A DNA stretch of 64,000 nucleotides from Arsenophonus melophagi (GTDB lineage: Bacteria; Pseudomonadota; Gammaproteobacteria; Enterobacterales; Enterobacteriaceae): assembly GCA_032378655.1 (NCBI GenBank), contig JAVYJS010000005.1, forward strand, positions 30,576 to 94,575, read 5' to 3'. The notes under the pieces were generated by a model. That model saw only the letters and a program-made list of their open reading frames with translations. It had not been told where the DNA came from and did not search any database. The position numbers and the translations under genes are program-made. Shown piece by piece: positions 1-10,128 of the stretch; position 1 is the first letter of the stretch; the number at the start of each line of letters is the position of its first letter.

Positions 1-1298
1 TAATATATTTTCAATTTTAAAATTGGGTCAAGATTCTAATAAGATTTTACTTTCCACTGACGTTAACAAGCAACAGTAGTTAATATTTGATAACCAGTAG
101 CCACCTTATCACATTCGTGAGCTTATTTGCTTATTAATGTAACTAGAAAAATCAGTTAACCAACATTTTTAGTTAATCAACATTTAGAGTTTATTCGCAA
201 TAATAACTGTTGAATACAAGTTGATGAGTTACCACTTTTGAATTTTTGAAATTACAGTGACAAATAAAACTTTATGAATGTTAGAACAGTCCATGCATAG
301 TCTTTAGTTGAAAAGAGGAATCAGTTTGTTATTGACAGACTATTATCATGTAGGTTAGCTAAGTTATGAGGTTAGCTAACCTAGAAAACTTTTAATCAAT
401 TTACCTAAATGGTCATGATGATAATGGAAATGATGATCAAATAGTTAAATGTTATAATTATTTACTCGAATAGAATCACCTATGTCACCATAGGTTATAT
501 TAAAAGATAAGCGGTAATTAAAAAGATAAGCAGTAATGAGGAATGCAATATACCTAAATTGATCTAATTATAGATTAATATTGCACAGTTATTAATCAAA
601 AATAATTACAGCACTTCTATCACTATTCTAGAAAAACTAGATCATATCTTCATCTAATATCTCCAAAATCTACTAGAATAGTAGTACACTCAAGTTAATT
701 AGGTTCATAAAATTTCAATGTATGAAAGCTTCATAATGAGTTCATTAAATCCATGCATTAATCATGGATATTTAAAACTGATACAGTTTAAAACTAATAA
801 GTTTAGAGGTTTTTAATAAAACTGAAGAAATAATTAGCAGACTTTGTAACAAAGTTTAGGTTCCTGAAAGCCTAATGTCTGCAATAGTATTAATTTAGCT
901 GCATGAGAAAAAATTAATTTAACTAATTTTTGGCATCTCAAGAGAGCATAATATGACTTTCTAAGTCATTAGAATTAAATATGACGTCATCAAATTATTC
1001 AGAGATTGCAATCTCTGAATAAGCTAGCTGAATTTTGCTTGGTATATCGCATTTTTATTTACCAAATCATTTACAATACTTTAAATAAAGTAGCTAATTT
1101 TAACACATTTAATCTAAATATACTGACTGGTGCTAAAATATAATCAATTGTAGAAATAATATTTTCTACAATTGTTACTTGATTGGACTTTTTAGCTTAC
1201 AAGCGTTAGCTTGTAACGTGCAAGCTAAAGTAATAGTTTAGAAGACTCAACTCCTAGTAAATAAATTTTGATTATTTTAGTATAAGGTAAAACACTTA
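1..1298. other. Gene-free AT-rich region upstream of fabB
   Basis: No open frame of useful length and no recognisable protein fragment was found on either strand. In E. coli the divergent neighbour of fabB is mnmC; I looked for its N-terminal half on the minus strand and saw nothing alignable. The stretch has short local duplications, for example two near-copies of an 18-bp unit at about 502-519 and 521-538, and a 12-bp-arm hairpin at 1145-1174. It looks like eroded DNA without a detectable gene. Confidence 0.6.
1145..1174. repeat. Inverted repeat, 12-bp arms
   Basis: Perfect arms CAATTGTAGAAA / TTTCTACAATTG with a 6-nt spacer, about 125 bp upstream of fabB. It belongs to the population of unique hairpins found in the gaps of this window. 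There is no T-run typical of a terminator. Confidence 0.6.
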
Positions 1299-2519
1299 AT
1301 GAAGCTTGCAGTCATAACTGGTCTTGGAATCATTTCCAGCATAGGTAACAACCAGAAAGAAGTATTGGCTTCTCTGAAAGCAGGCCGTTCTGGTATCAGT
1401 TTTTCAGAAGAATTTAAAAAAATGGGTTTACGTAGCCATGTCTGGGGTAATATTCAATTGACAGAAGAGTATATTAAACAAAAAATTGATCGTAAAATTC
1501 TTCGTTTTATGAGTGATTGTTCTATTTATGCTTACTTGTCGATGAAAGAGGCAATTGTAGACGCTAAATTGACAGAAGCGCAAATCTCTAATGTTCGTAC
1601 CGGTTTAGTTGTTGGTTCTGGAGGTGGATCACCACGCCATCAAGTAGCTGGTTCTGATAATATGCGAGCAAAAGGATTACGGGGTGTTGGTCCATATATG
1701 GTAACAAAAGCAATGGCTTCAGGTGTTTCAGCGTGTTTAGCAACACCCTTTGAAATTAAAGGAGTTAATTATTCTATTAGTTCTGCCTGCTCTACTTCTG
1801 CTCATTGTATTGGTCATGCTGTTGAGTTGATTCAATTAGGAAAACAGGACGTCATTTTCGCTGGAGGTGCTGAAGAATTAAGTTGGGAGTTAACCTGTGA
1901 ATTTGACGCTATGGGAGCATTATCAACTAAATATAATGCAACTCCAGAAAAAGCCTCAAGAACTTATGATCGAAACCGTGATGGTTTTGTGATTGCTGGT
2001 GGAGGCGGTATCGTGGTGGTAGAAGAATTAAAGCATGCATTATCACGTGGCGCACATATTTATGCAGTCATTGTAGGTTATGGTGCAACCTCAGATGGTT
2101 ATGATATGGTTGTCCCGTCTGGTGAAGGAGCAGTACGATGTATGAAAATAGCATTAGCAGATATTAAACATGTTGATTATATAAATACTCATGGTACTTC
2201 AACAATAATCGGAGACATAAAAGAATTAGAAGCAATTACTGAAGTGTTTGATATCTATATGCCTGCTATTTCAGCGACTAAATCCATGACCGGACATTCC
2301 CTTGGAGCTGCTGGTGTCCATGAAGCTATTTATAGTTTATTAATGCTAGAGCATGGATTCATTGCTCCAAGCATTAATATTGATAATTTAGATAAACAAG
2401 CACAAACAATGAATATTGTTACGAAAACTACAGAGCAGAAATTAAATTCTGTAATGTCAAATAGTTTTGGGTTTGGTGGAACTAATGCCTCATTAGTAAT
2501 GAGCAAATATCATGCATAA
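1299..2519 (+). CDS. fabB: 3-oxoacyl-ACP synthase I (KAS I)
   Basis: Condensing enzyme of type II fatty acid synthesis; it elongates acyl-ACP with malonyl-ACP in the cytoplasm and, in E. coli, is the enzyme needed for unsaturated fatty acids. The 406-residue product matches the family length and E. coli FabB almost throughout. The catalytic Cys164 lies in SSACSTS, the active-site histidines are H298 (NTHGTST) and H333 (TGHSLGAAG), and Lys328 is present. The C-terminal NSFGFGGTNA motif is intact. One small oddity is Ile in place of the usual Pro after GTST. It stands alone between two long gene-free gaps. Confidence 0.97.
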   Translation: MKLAVITGLGIISSIGNNQKEVLASLKAGRSGISFSEEFKKMGLRSHVWGNIQLTEEYIKQKIDRKILRFMSDCSIYAYLSMKEAIVDAKLTEAQISNVRTGLVVGSGGGSPRHQVAGSDNMRAKGLRGVGPYMVTKAMASGVSACLATPFEIKGVNYSISSACSTSAHCIGHAVELIQLGKQDVIFAGGAEELSWELTCEFDAMGALSTKYNATPEKASRTYDRNRDGFVIAGGGGIVVVEELKHALSRGAHIYAVIVGYGATSDGYDMVVPSGEGAVRCMKIALADIKHVDYINTHGTSTIIGDIKELEAITEVFDIYMPAISATKSMTGHSLGAAGVHEAIYSLLMLEHGFIAPSINIDNLDKQAQTMNIVTKTTEQKLNSVMSNSFGFGGTNASLVMSKYHA

Positions 2520-3785
2520 ATATTTTTTAAAAAAAATTACCACGCTAACATTACAGAAAAACTCATGTAGATATACAACCATTCCAAAATTGGAATTGTT
2601 TGAATGTTAATTATCTCTACAGAGTTTTAGAGAGATAAAGTAGCAATCAATATCAATCTAATTACCCTTAAATTTTTAATAGATGACAAAATTTTCTAGA
2701 GAAAATAGAGCATCGGATTACCTTGACTTTCTCAGGCAAGGTAATCCATTAGCACAATACTAATGAGGAAATGAACAGAGCATAAAAAATAAAGCGGTAG
2801 GATTCAGAATATATGATTAATAGAAACACGAATTCTTATTATTGAATGAAATATACTTTTCCATGACATTTTTTGTAAAAAGTTATTTATTTTAAATATT
2901 CCATTTGCTTTATTTGGTTCTACTAAAATTGATGTATTGAAATACAATTAAACATATAATGAACTTATTGGTACTGAATAAGTAAGTATTCAGTATTTGA
3001 ATACAATGAATAGCTTGGTGAACATTGCATTCACATCATCATAACATTTAGTTCATTAATTGGTGTAGTTACGCTGTGTTAGAGATATAACGTATATTTA
3101 GTAATATACTGTACTTTTAATTTTTCTGAATCCAGAATTGAATATTGTATGCTACATGCAATAACAGTGTTCAGTTGAACATCTTCAATCTTACTTGAAG
3201 AGTTCCGTTTTTATTTTAAAAAAATATTATTTAAAATAAATAACCTATTTATACCATATTAATACATTTATATACATAAAATAAATAAAACGAAACTACT
3301 AAATCAGTTCATTGGTACAAGAAACATCTTTTATTTTACAAGAAAAGGTAAATTTCATTTCCTTATTTTAGGAAATTACAAAAAAATATAAGACAATACC
3401 ACAATGATGGATGGTATTGAAAGGTTGATATACGTTTAGAACATACCTTACTTCAATTCTTGTTAACAATTATTGAAGATTTCATTTAATGCATAATGCC
3501 AATAGTTACATTATTAATGTAATAATACAATGATCAGAAGAACACATGCTTCAACAAGATGTGCTCTGATATTAGTTATAGTTTTATATTGGTGGATATA
3601 ACCATGATTTAACAGATTGCGATCAAACACTATAATATGTGCATGAATAAAATGATGCTACGCAAATATGTTGTCATGTTAATGATGTAAATCATTAACA
3701 TGACAACATAATATCCTGATTACCTGATCAAATAATCAAAAGAAAAGATAGCTTTATTTATATAAATAAATTAGGTATTGGATAA
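2520..3785. other. Gene-free region between fabB and pdxB
   Basis: In E. coli many genes (aroC, prmB, mepA and others) lie between fabB and pdxB. None survives here and I found no alignable fragment. The only clear structure is the 20-bp-arm inverted repeat at 3667-3710, about 75 bp before pdxB. Confidence 0.55.
3667..3710. repeat. Inverted repeat, 20-bp perfect arms
   Basis: Arms 3667-3686 and 3691-3710 are exact reverse complements around a 4-nt loop (gtaa). It lies upstream of pdxB, so it is not a normal 3' terminator for a neighbouring gene. Confidence 0.85.
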
Positions 3786-4916
3786 GTGAAAATATTGGTT
3801 GATGAAAACATACCTTATGCGACTCAATTGTTTACAACATTAGGTGAAGTAATAGCTGTTTCTGGGCGATCAATCTCATCGTCACAGTTAGCAACAGCAG
3901 ATGCTTTGATTGTGCGTTCTGTTACTCGAGTCAATAAAGCTTTACTGAAAGAGAGCAAAGTAAAATTTGTTGGTACTGCAACAGCAGGATTTGATCATAT
4001 TGATAAGAAATGGTTAGCACAAGCAGGTATCACTTTCTCTGCAGCGCCAGGTTGCAATGCAACGGCAGTAGTAGAATATGTTTTTTCTGCTTTATTGTTA
4101 ATAGCTGAATGTGATGGTTTTGATTTGCGAGAAAAAACCGTTGGTATTGTTGGAGTGGGTAATGTTGGCGGTCGTTTAAATGCATGTTTACAGGCTTGGG
4201 GTGTGAATACATTACTTTGTGATCCACCTTTATCAAGGATTTCTAATAATAGCGAACAATTTTGGCCACTAGAAAAATTAATTAGTCAGGCGGATATCTT
4301 AACTTTTCATACTCCTTTAGACGTGTACGGAAATTATCCATCTTATCATTTATTAAATGAAGAGTTGCTTGCTGCTATGCCATCAGGACGTATTGTGTTA
4401 AATACTAGTCGTGGTGCTGTTGTTGATAATAAAGCTTTATTAAAAGCTTTAGAGCATGGAAAGAAAATCAAAATTATATTAGATGTTTGGGAAGATGAAC
4501 CGTCGCTTTCATTATCTTTATTAGCAAAAACTAGTATTGGCACACCACATATTGCTGGCTATTCCCTTGAAGGAAAAGCACGTGGAACTACTCAGATTTT
4601 TTCAGCATTTAGTCAGTTTTTAGGCCTGGTAGCGAAAATTAATCTAACTGATTTATTGCCTATTGCAGAGTTTAATGAAATCACCTTTCAGGGTGAATTA
4701 ACACAAGAAAATTTAAAACGTTTAGTGCATTTGGTTTATGATATTCGACGTGATGATGCGCCCTTAAGAAAAGTTGCGCATCTTGTTGGTCAGTTTGATC
4801 ATTTACGTAAAAATTATCCAGAACGACGTGAATGGTCATCGATAAAAGTGAGTTGTGATAATATTGAAACTGCTAAAACATTAAAAATGCTAGGGTTTAA
4901 GAGTCGAGTACTTTAA
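3786..4916 (+). CDS. pdxB: Erythronate-4-phosphate dehydrogenase
   Basis: NAD-dependent oxidation of 4-phosphoerythronate, the second step of the DXP-dependent vitamin B6 pathway. The 376-residue product is close to the usual 378. A D-2-hydroxyacid dehydrogenase fold is visible: Rossmann loop GVGNVG at about 123-128, the catalytic Arg209 in TSRGAVV, the Glu in VWEDEP (about 236-238) and the His in GTPHIAG (about 255), plus the PdxB-specific C-terminal dimerisation region. The start is GTG, giving MKILVDEN as in E. coli. Retention suggests that B6 synthesis matters to the cell or its host. It is separated from truA by the wreck of usg. Confidence 0.96.
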   Translation: MKILVDENIPYATQLFTTLGEVIAVSGRSISSSQLATADALIVRSVTRVNKALLKESKVKFVGTATAGFDHIDKKWLAQAGITFSAAPGCNATAVVEYVFSALLLIAECDGFDLREKTVGIVGVGNVGGRLNACLQAWGVNTLLCDPPLSRISNNSEQFWPLEKLISQADILTFHTPLDVYGNYPSYHLLNEELLAAMPSGRIVLNTSRGAVVDNKALLKALEHGKKIKIILDVWEDEPSLSLSLLAKTSIGTPHIAGYSLEGKARGTTQIFSAFSQFLGLVAKINLTDLLPIAEFNEITFQGELTQENLKRLVHLVYDIRRDDAPLRKVAHLVGQFDHLRKNYPERREWSSIKVSCDNIETAKTLKMLGFKSRVL

Positions 4917-5269
4917 TAAAAGGCATAGAAGATTAGTTTTTCTAACCTGCGAAAAGATGAGTTAATTTTATTCAGCGCTCTAGCTAAGAGCGAAGCAGTA
5001 TTGAATTTATGGCAAGGGTAATAACAATTAATGAACATAATAATCGTTAATAGAAATACCAGGAAAGTGACTAGGCAGTATGTAAAATTTTTATAGCATA
5101 ATTAATGATTAAGAACAGTATAACACTATATAAGCACTAAGTTTTAGTATAATGAATAAGTAGTTCATTGAGCAATCTCAATTTTCCTTAAGCACCCAAT
5201 TATTCTTGGAATGTATTGCTCAATTTGATCATAGCCAATTCGTGATCGCCGATGACCATCAAATGTAGG

Positions 5270-5375
5270 CCAATAATGCTTCAGATATAAAAATTAGTTG
5301 TGCTCCGTTTTTTTTATTTATTTCTAATAGCGTTAGATTTAATAGCACTGAAATGTTAATAGAAACTATAGAGTA
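5270..5375 (+). pseudogene. usg: Possible remnant of usg (3' end)
   Basis: In E. coli usg, an aspartate-semialdehyde-dehydrogenase-like protein of unclear role, sits between pdxB and truA. In the plus-strand frame covering about 5306-5370, a stretch reading FFLFISNSVRF followed by STEMLIETIE resembles the Usg C-terminal region (FWSVADNVRF then GALMAVKIAE). Position and orientation are right, but identity is weak and the upstream part is not convincing. The rest of the 4917-5398 gap shows nothing else. Confidence 0.35.
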
Positions 5376-5398
5376 GTTCATGGAGAAGTAAAATTTTA

Positions 5399-6214
5399 AT
5401 GCTAAAACAAGTACCTTTGCCAATGACTAAAATTGCGTTAGGTATTGAATATGATGGTAGCCATTATTATGGCTGGCAGCGTCAATACGAGGTAAAAAGC
5501 ATTCAAGCTTGTTTGGAGTTAGCTCTTTCTAAAGTTGCTAATGAGCCAACTAAAGTCTATTGCGCTGGACGTACTGATGCTGGTGTGCACGCAACAAATC
5601 AAGTGATCCATTTTGAAACGTCGGTAACACGCAAAAATTCAGAATGGACGATGGGTGTTAATAGCCACCTTCCAATTGATATTGCTATACGCTGGAGCAA
5701 AGTTGTTGAGTCAGATTTTCATGCGCGTTTTAGTGCTACCGCACGTAGATATCGTTATCTGATTTTTAATAATCGGTATCGTCCAGCAATATTATCTAAA
5801 GGCATTACTCACTATCATGCGCCTCTAGATACACACAGAATGCATATTGCCGCTCAAGCATTGCTCGGAGAACAGGATTTTACTTCATTTAGAGCCATTC
5901 AGTGTCAATCTCAATCCACATGGCGTAATATAAAGCATGCTCGTGTCAATCGTTATGGCGACTATATCGTAATTGATATCAAAGCCAATGCTTTTGCTCA
6001 TCACATGGTGCGTAACATTGTTGGAAGTTTGCTAGCAATAGGCCGTGGTGATCAGGATATTAAATGGATAGCTCAGCTTTTAGCATTAAAAGATAGAACT
6101 AAAGCTGCACCAACAGCAAGACCAGAAGGGCTTTATTTAGTCGCTGTCGATTATCCATTAAAATATAAATTACCTCACACAACGATAGGTCCACTTTTTT
6201 TATTAGAAGACTAA
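5399..6214 (+). CDS. truA: tRNA pseudouridine(38-40) synthase
   Basis: Isomerises uridines 38, 39 and 40 in the anticodon arm of many tRNAs. The 271 residues match the family. The N-terminal KIALGIEYDGS and GWQRQ segments are followed by the catalytic Asp60 in CAGRTDAGVH. The HHMVRNIVGSL motif near residue 200 and the C-terminal EGLYLVAVDYP are intact. An in-frame second Met at codon 9 could also be the start. A 56-bp perfect palindrome begins three bases after the stop codon. Confidence 0.96.
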   Translation: MLKQVPLPMTKIALGIEYDGSHYYGWQRQYEVKSIQACLELALSKVANEPTKVYCAGRTDAGVHATNQVIHFETSVTRKNSEWTMGVNSHLPIDIAIRWSKVVESDFHARFSATARRYRYLIFNNRYRPAILSKGITHYHAPLDTHRMHIAAQALLGEQDFTSFRAIQCQSQSTWRNIKHARVNRYGDYIVIDIKANAFAHHMVRNIVGSLLAIGRGDQDIKWIAQLLALKDRTKAAPTARPEGLYLVAVDYPLKYKLPHTTIGPLFLLED

Positions 6215-6217
6215 ATT

Positions 6218-6273
6218 TAATTGCACGTTTAAATAGATAAAATTATAATTTTATCTATTTAAACGTGCAATTA
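6218..6273. repeat. 56-bp perfect palindrome after truA
   Basis: The whole 56 bp equals its own reverse complement (28-bp arms, no spacer), starting 3 nt after the truA stop. As RNA it would form a long AT-rich hairpin, closing with a loop only by melting the centre. It could end or protect the truA transcript, but no strong T-run follows. Confidence 0.85.
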
Positions 6274-6740
6274 ATGAAACATTTCATTAACTAGAAATGG
6301 ACACGTATGTTTCTACTGAAACATAAAGGCAAACAAAAATCTTTCTTCTTATTACAGTTATTGAAGAAGAAAGATGCTCTCTACTGCAGTTAACTGCATT
6401 CACTTTTTGTATAAATTATCTTGTTACTACTTCATTGCATCCATCTTAGAGATAGATAATCCCACATGCTCAAAGCGAATCTATTGCTTTTATTGAAAAA
6501 TAATGTTCTATCATAAGGTTGATTTGTGTCCAAAATCAATGCTACAAAAAATATTTTAATACAATTACTTACTAAATGACCTGAAGATTTTATAAGGGTA
6601 TGACTTTAATAATAAACTAAGATAATAAATTCTATATGGAATTATAGCAATTGGATCATCTATCTATGACCTCCGAATCAAGTCATAATGATCTTATTTT
6701 CTAGCGCGTTCCTTATAGAACTTTTACTAAGAGCCTTAGA

Positions 6741-6777
6741 TAATAATATTCCGTTATCAAATAACGGAATATTATTA
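6741..6777. repeat. Inverted repeat, 17-bp perfect arms
   Basis: Arms 6741-6757 and 6761-6777 around a 3-nt loop (caa). It lies in the gap between truA and deaD with no gene end nearby. Confidence 0.85.
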
Positions 6778-7407
6778 TTATGCTTTAATACTGTGCTCAA
6801 CACAAACAAGAAATGTTAAGAATATCCATTGATAACTTACTTATAATGATTTAATGACACATGCTAAAGATTAACTTATCTTAATGTGACTTATATATTT
6901 TTTGTTTGTTCTGGGCGTGGATAGCACCTATTCTATTTATAATAAATATGGAAGTTTCATTCTTATAATGAAGAGTAGGTTTTTAGTAAAAAGAGTTAAA
7001 AACTATATTACGTTTTACCGAACATTTCATTTTATTTTGATTGGCGATTGCAATATGAACGAGTGGTAAAGTTTCTAGATCCTGATTAATTTTTATCATA
7101 AACGCTATGTTTCTCTTACAATGAGAGCACAGCGTTTTAACGCCCATGCTAATAGATTAGATTAAATATTTTTTATTTAAAACAGTTTTATTAAAAAGTA
7201 TACAATGCTTGCTTGTGATGATCTATATCTATTTTAGATACACTAATTGTATTTAATAATATAAGTCATATAATAGTATGAATATTAATAGATATATTCA
7301 TTAAACCTTGAAACTTTAAATGACAATACCTAAAATAGCTGAGAGTAATCTAAAAGTGCTTACTGGCATTTTTTACGTTACTTGCAAAAATGGAATTTTG
7401 AAGCTCA

Positions 7408-7452
7408 CATCAAGAAACCAAAAGTTTTTAAAAAACTTTTGGTTTCTTGATG
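7408..7452. repeat. Inverted repeat, 22-bp perfect arms
   Basis: Arms 7408-7429 and 7431-7452 around one base. It lies about 250 bp beyond the deaD stop, in the gene-free gap. Confidence 0.85.
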
Positions 7453-7701
7453 CTACTCTCTTGCTTATTTAAAATAATTTCTTCACATGAAACGACACTT
7501 TAATATTTTTTTACAATTATTAGTAGATATATTTCTAATACATTTTTTATAAATGTATAGTGCTTAATACTATTTCCAATCAGCTCTTACGATTTAGTAG
7601 TTGTGATTTTTAAGGATTAAAGCTACTCAAAATAATCAATAAACACTTAAGTTAATTGCATGGCACTTTTACTGTTAATAAGACATTAATTTCCTCTTGC
7701 A

Positions 7702-9498
7702 CTAAATGCTGGGATTTCTGCGTCGTAGAAATCTAACATTATTTTCGCTATCACGCTTACGGAACTGTGCGCTTTCCTTACGAGATTCATTGCTCAAGCG
7801 ACGTCTTCGCTCATGTAATTCAGTATTATTACGATTTCTACTACTACTACGCTGAAACAGTTGTGCTTCACCTAAACATTGTATATGCATTGGCTTATTA
7901 AAAATACGGGTACGTGTCAAATGGTTTAGTAATTTACTTGATATTCCCTTTGCTAACTCTATAGTTGAGTACGAAGCAAACAACTTAATATTACCAATAT
8001 TACGGCTACTAATATCTGCTTCGTGAACAATTGCACCGACAATATGCCGAGCTTCTACACCGTCATTACGGCCAACTTCAATACGATATAATTCCATATC
8101 ACATACATCATTCCGTTCGCGACGCGAACGGCGATCATCGCATAAATTCAATTCACGCTTTGTGCGGATCACAGGATCAGGCGGCAATATTAATGGCCGA
8201 TCACCCTGTGCTATTTTTAACAGCACAGAAGCTAAAGTTTCTGTATCAAGTTCATTATGAGCAACTAACTTAGTAAGTAACGCACGATATTTTTCTAAAT
8301 CATTACTTCCTAATTGCTTTTGAATATTTGCAGCAAATTTAGCTTGGCGTCGCTCACTTAAAATCTCTGCGCTAGGTAACTCAACTTTAGTAAGTGGCTG
8401 TTGCATGATACGTTCGATATTGCGTAATAAACCACGCTCACGACTATCCACAAACAAAATAGTGCGCCCGGCTCGGCCAGCTCTACCTGTACGACCAATA
8501 CGATGAACATAAGATTCGGCATCCATTGGTATATCATAATTGACAACTAAACTAATACGTTCAACATCTAGACCACGTGCTGCTACATCAGTGGCAATTA
8601 ATATATCAATACGGCCATCTTTTAAACGTTCCAATGTTTGCTCACGTAGCGCTTGATTCATATCGCCATTTAACGCTGAACTGTTATAGCCACTTCGTTC
8701 AAGCTCTGCAGCAATCTCTAATGTGGCATTTTTAGTACGTACAAAAATAATGGCTGCATCAAAATCTTCAACCTCTAAAAAACGAACTAATGCTTCATTT
8801 TTACGTATACCATAAACAGGCCAATAACTCTGAGTAATATCAGGGCGCGTCATTACATTAGATTGAATCCTGATCTCTTTTGGTGCCTGCATAAAACGAC
8901 GAGTAATACGACGTATGGCTTCTGGCATAGTAGCCGAAAAAAGCGCTGTTTGATGTTTGCTTGGGATCTGGGTCATAATATTTTCAACGTCTTCAATAAA
9001 TCCCATACGTAACATTTCATCCGCTTCATCAAGAATTAAACCACGTAGATGAGATAAATTCAATGTCCTTCTTTTCAAGTGATCTAATAAACGGCCTGGT
9101 GTCCCTACAACAATTTGTGGGCCTTTTCTTAGTGCACGTAGTTGTGAATCGTAACGTTGACCACCATAGAGTGGCACAACATTTACTGTATGCATATGTT
9201 TAGAAAAGTCACTTATGGCGTCTGCTACTTGTACGGCTAACTCACGCGTTGGTGCCAATACTAAGATTTGTGGAGCTTGCAAGGTGATGTCTATATTGTG
9301 TAGAAGAGGTAAACTAAAGGCTGCTGTTTTACCGCTTCCCGTTTGGGCCATACCTAATACATCACATCCCCCTAATAAATAAGGGATACATTGCAATTGG
9401 ATTGGCGATGGTTTTTCATAACCAAGATCATTGAGTGCGGAAAGAATTGGTGTTGATAAACCTAAATCAGCAAAAGATATTTTGGACTCATTAGTCAT
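7702..9498 (-). CDS. deaD: DEAD-box ATP-dependent RNA helicase DeaD/CsdA
   Basis: RNA helicase acting in ribosome (50S) assembly and mRNA decay, especially at low temperature. Motifs in order: Q motif (SPIQ), Walker A AQTGSGKT, PTRELA, TPGR, DEAD, SAT, the helicase C domain with ARGLDVE and HRIGRTGRAG, then the DeaD-specific RNA-binding domain (LYRIEVGRNDGVEARHI, SSRNIGNIKLF). The basic C-terminal tail is shorter than in E. coli (598 against 629 residues). I chose the ATG at 9498 because TGAGG lies 9 nt upstream; a further in-frame ATG at 9513 lacks such a site. As in E. coli it lies downstream of pnp, but the nlpI gene between them is broken. Confidence 0.96.
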   Translation of the reverse strand: MTNESKISFADLGLSTPILSALNDLGYEKPSPIQLQCIPYLLGGCDVLGMAQTGSGKTAAFSLPLLHNIDITLQAPQILVLAPTRELAVQVADAISDFSKHMHTVNVVPLYGGQRYDSQLRALRKGPQIVVGTPGRLLDHLKRRTLNLSHLRGLILDEADEMLRMGFIEDVENIMTQIPSKHQTALFSATMPEAIRRITRRFMQAPKEIRIQSNVMTRPDITQSYWPVYGIRKNEALVRFLEVEDFDAAIIFVRTKNATLEIAAELERSGYNSSALNGDMNQALREQTLERLKDGRIDILIATDVAARGLDVERISLVVNYDIPMDAESYVHRIGRTGRAGRAGRTILFVDSRERGLLRNIERIMQQPLTKVELPSAEILSERRQAKFAANIQKQLGSNDLEKYRALLTKLVAHNELDTETLASVLLKIAQGDRPLILPPDPVIRTKRELNLCDDRRSRRERNDVCDMELYRIEVGRNDGVEARHIVGAIVHEADISSRNIGNIKLFASYSTIELAKGISSKLLNHLTRTRIFNKPMHIQCLGEAQLFQRSSSRNRNNTELHERRRRLSNESRKESAQFRKRDSENNVRFLRRRNPSI

Positions 9499-9513
9499 GT
9501 AAAAGTGCCTCAT

Positions 9514-9975
9514 TTATTATGGCAGCCAGTTTACATAACTCTGTGAAAAATTTGGTCATTTCATGTAAATGTGAACTGGCTCTATGTACTTGGTCAGTTT
9601 CTAGTTTTGTTGCCCTTATCCTAGTGACCACTAATTATCTTAGTGGCCTATAATTAAGATAATAAAATGGAATCAATCATTTTATTATCTTAATTATACC
9701 TATATAATTCCTCCATAAGGAATGGGTCAATCGACCTTATCGACAATACTCCAGAAGATTAGCATGCACCATAGTAATATATATAAGTATTACTTGGTAC
9801 GTCACTTTACTCTCTTTTTAGAGAGTATAAAATTATTAATCACTATCGCGATTCGTTCTAGTGTATCATATTTTTATACTGTACTTATATAAAACTACGA
9901 GTACTTATCAGCTAGCCATAGCCAGCTTCCAGCTTTCCTTAATTTGGATGATCATCAATGATGATGATTTATGTA
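9514..9975 (-). pseudogene. nlpI: Decayed nlpI (TPR lipoprotein) between pnp and deaD
   Basis: NlpI is an outer-membrane TPR lipoprotein that in E. coli lies exactly between pnp and deaD. Minus-strand translation in shifting frames recovers pieces in the right order. About 9876-9955 gives a stretch with IIQIKESWKLAMAS, two stops, then VLVVLYKY, matching the TPR segment IYLTQAGNFDAAYEAF then VLELDPTY. About 9841-9863 gives LERIAIV against LNRGIALYY. About 9515-9541 gives ELCKLAAII against LFKLAVANN. Several stops and frameshifts are present. The signal-peptide end was not recovered. Confidence 0.65.
9649..9698. repeat. Inverted repeat, 21-bp perfect arms, inside the nlpI wreck
   Basis: Arms 9649-9669 and 9678-9698 around an 8-nt loop. 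It lies between two nlpI-like segments, so at least one arm must have been created after the gene died. Confidence 0.85.
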
Positions 9976-10128
9976 CAGGAGTTAACGTAGATAAGTTTAA
10001 TGTCTTCCATGATTGACAATACTCGTAATATATCTCATTCTCTTAACAATTATAAGAGAATTACTTTGCAAAATTGCATAGATGTTTGTACAGGATGCCG
10101 ATTTTACGGCAAATTATTCTGAAGAAAT

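Larger units (their letters stand above)
6274..7701. other. Gene-free region at a synteny break (truA / deaD)
   Basis: In E. coli truA is followed by dedA, accD and folC, while deaD belongs to another region, so this gap is a rearrangement junction. No fragment of those genes could be read. It contains perfect hairpins at 6741-6777 and 7408-7452. Confidence 0.55.
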
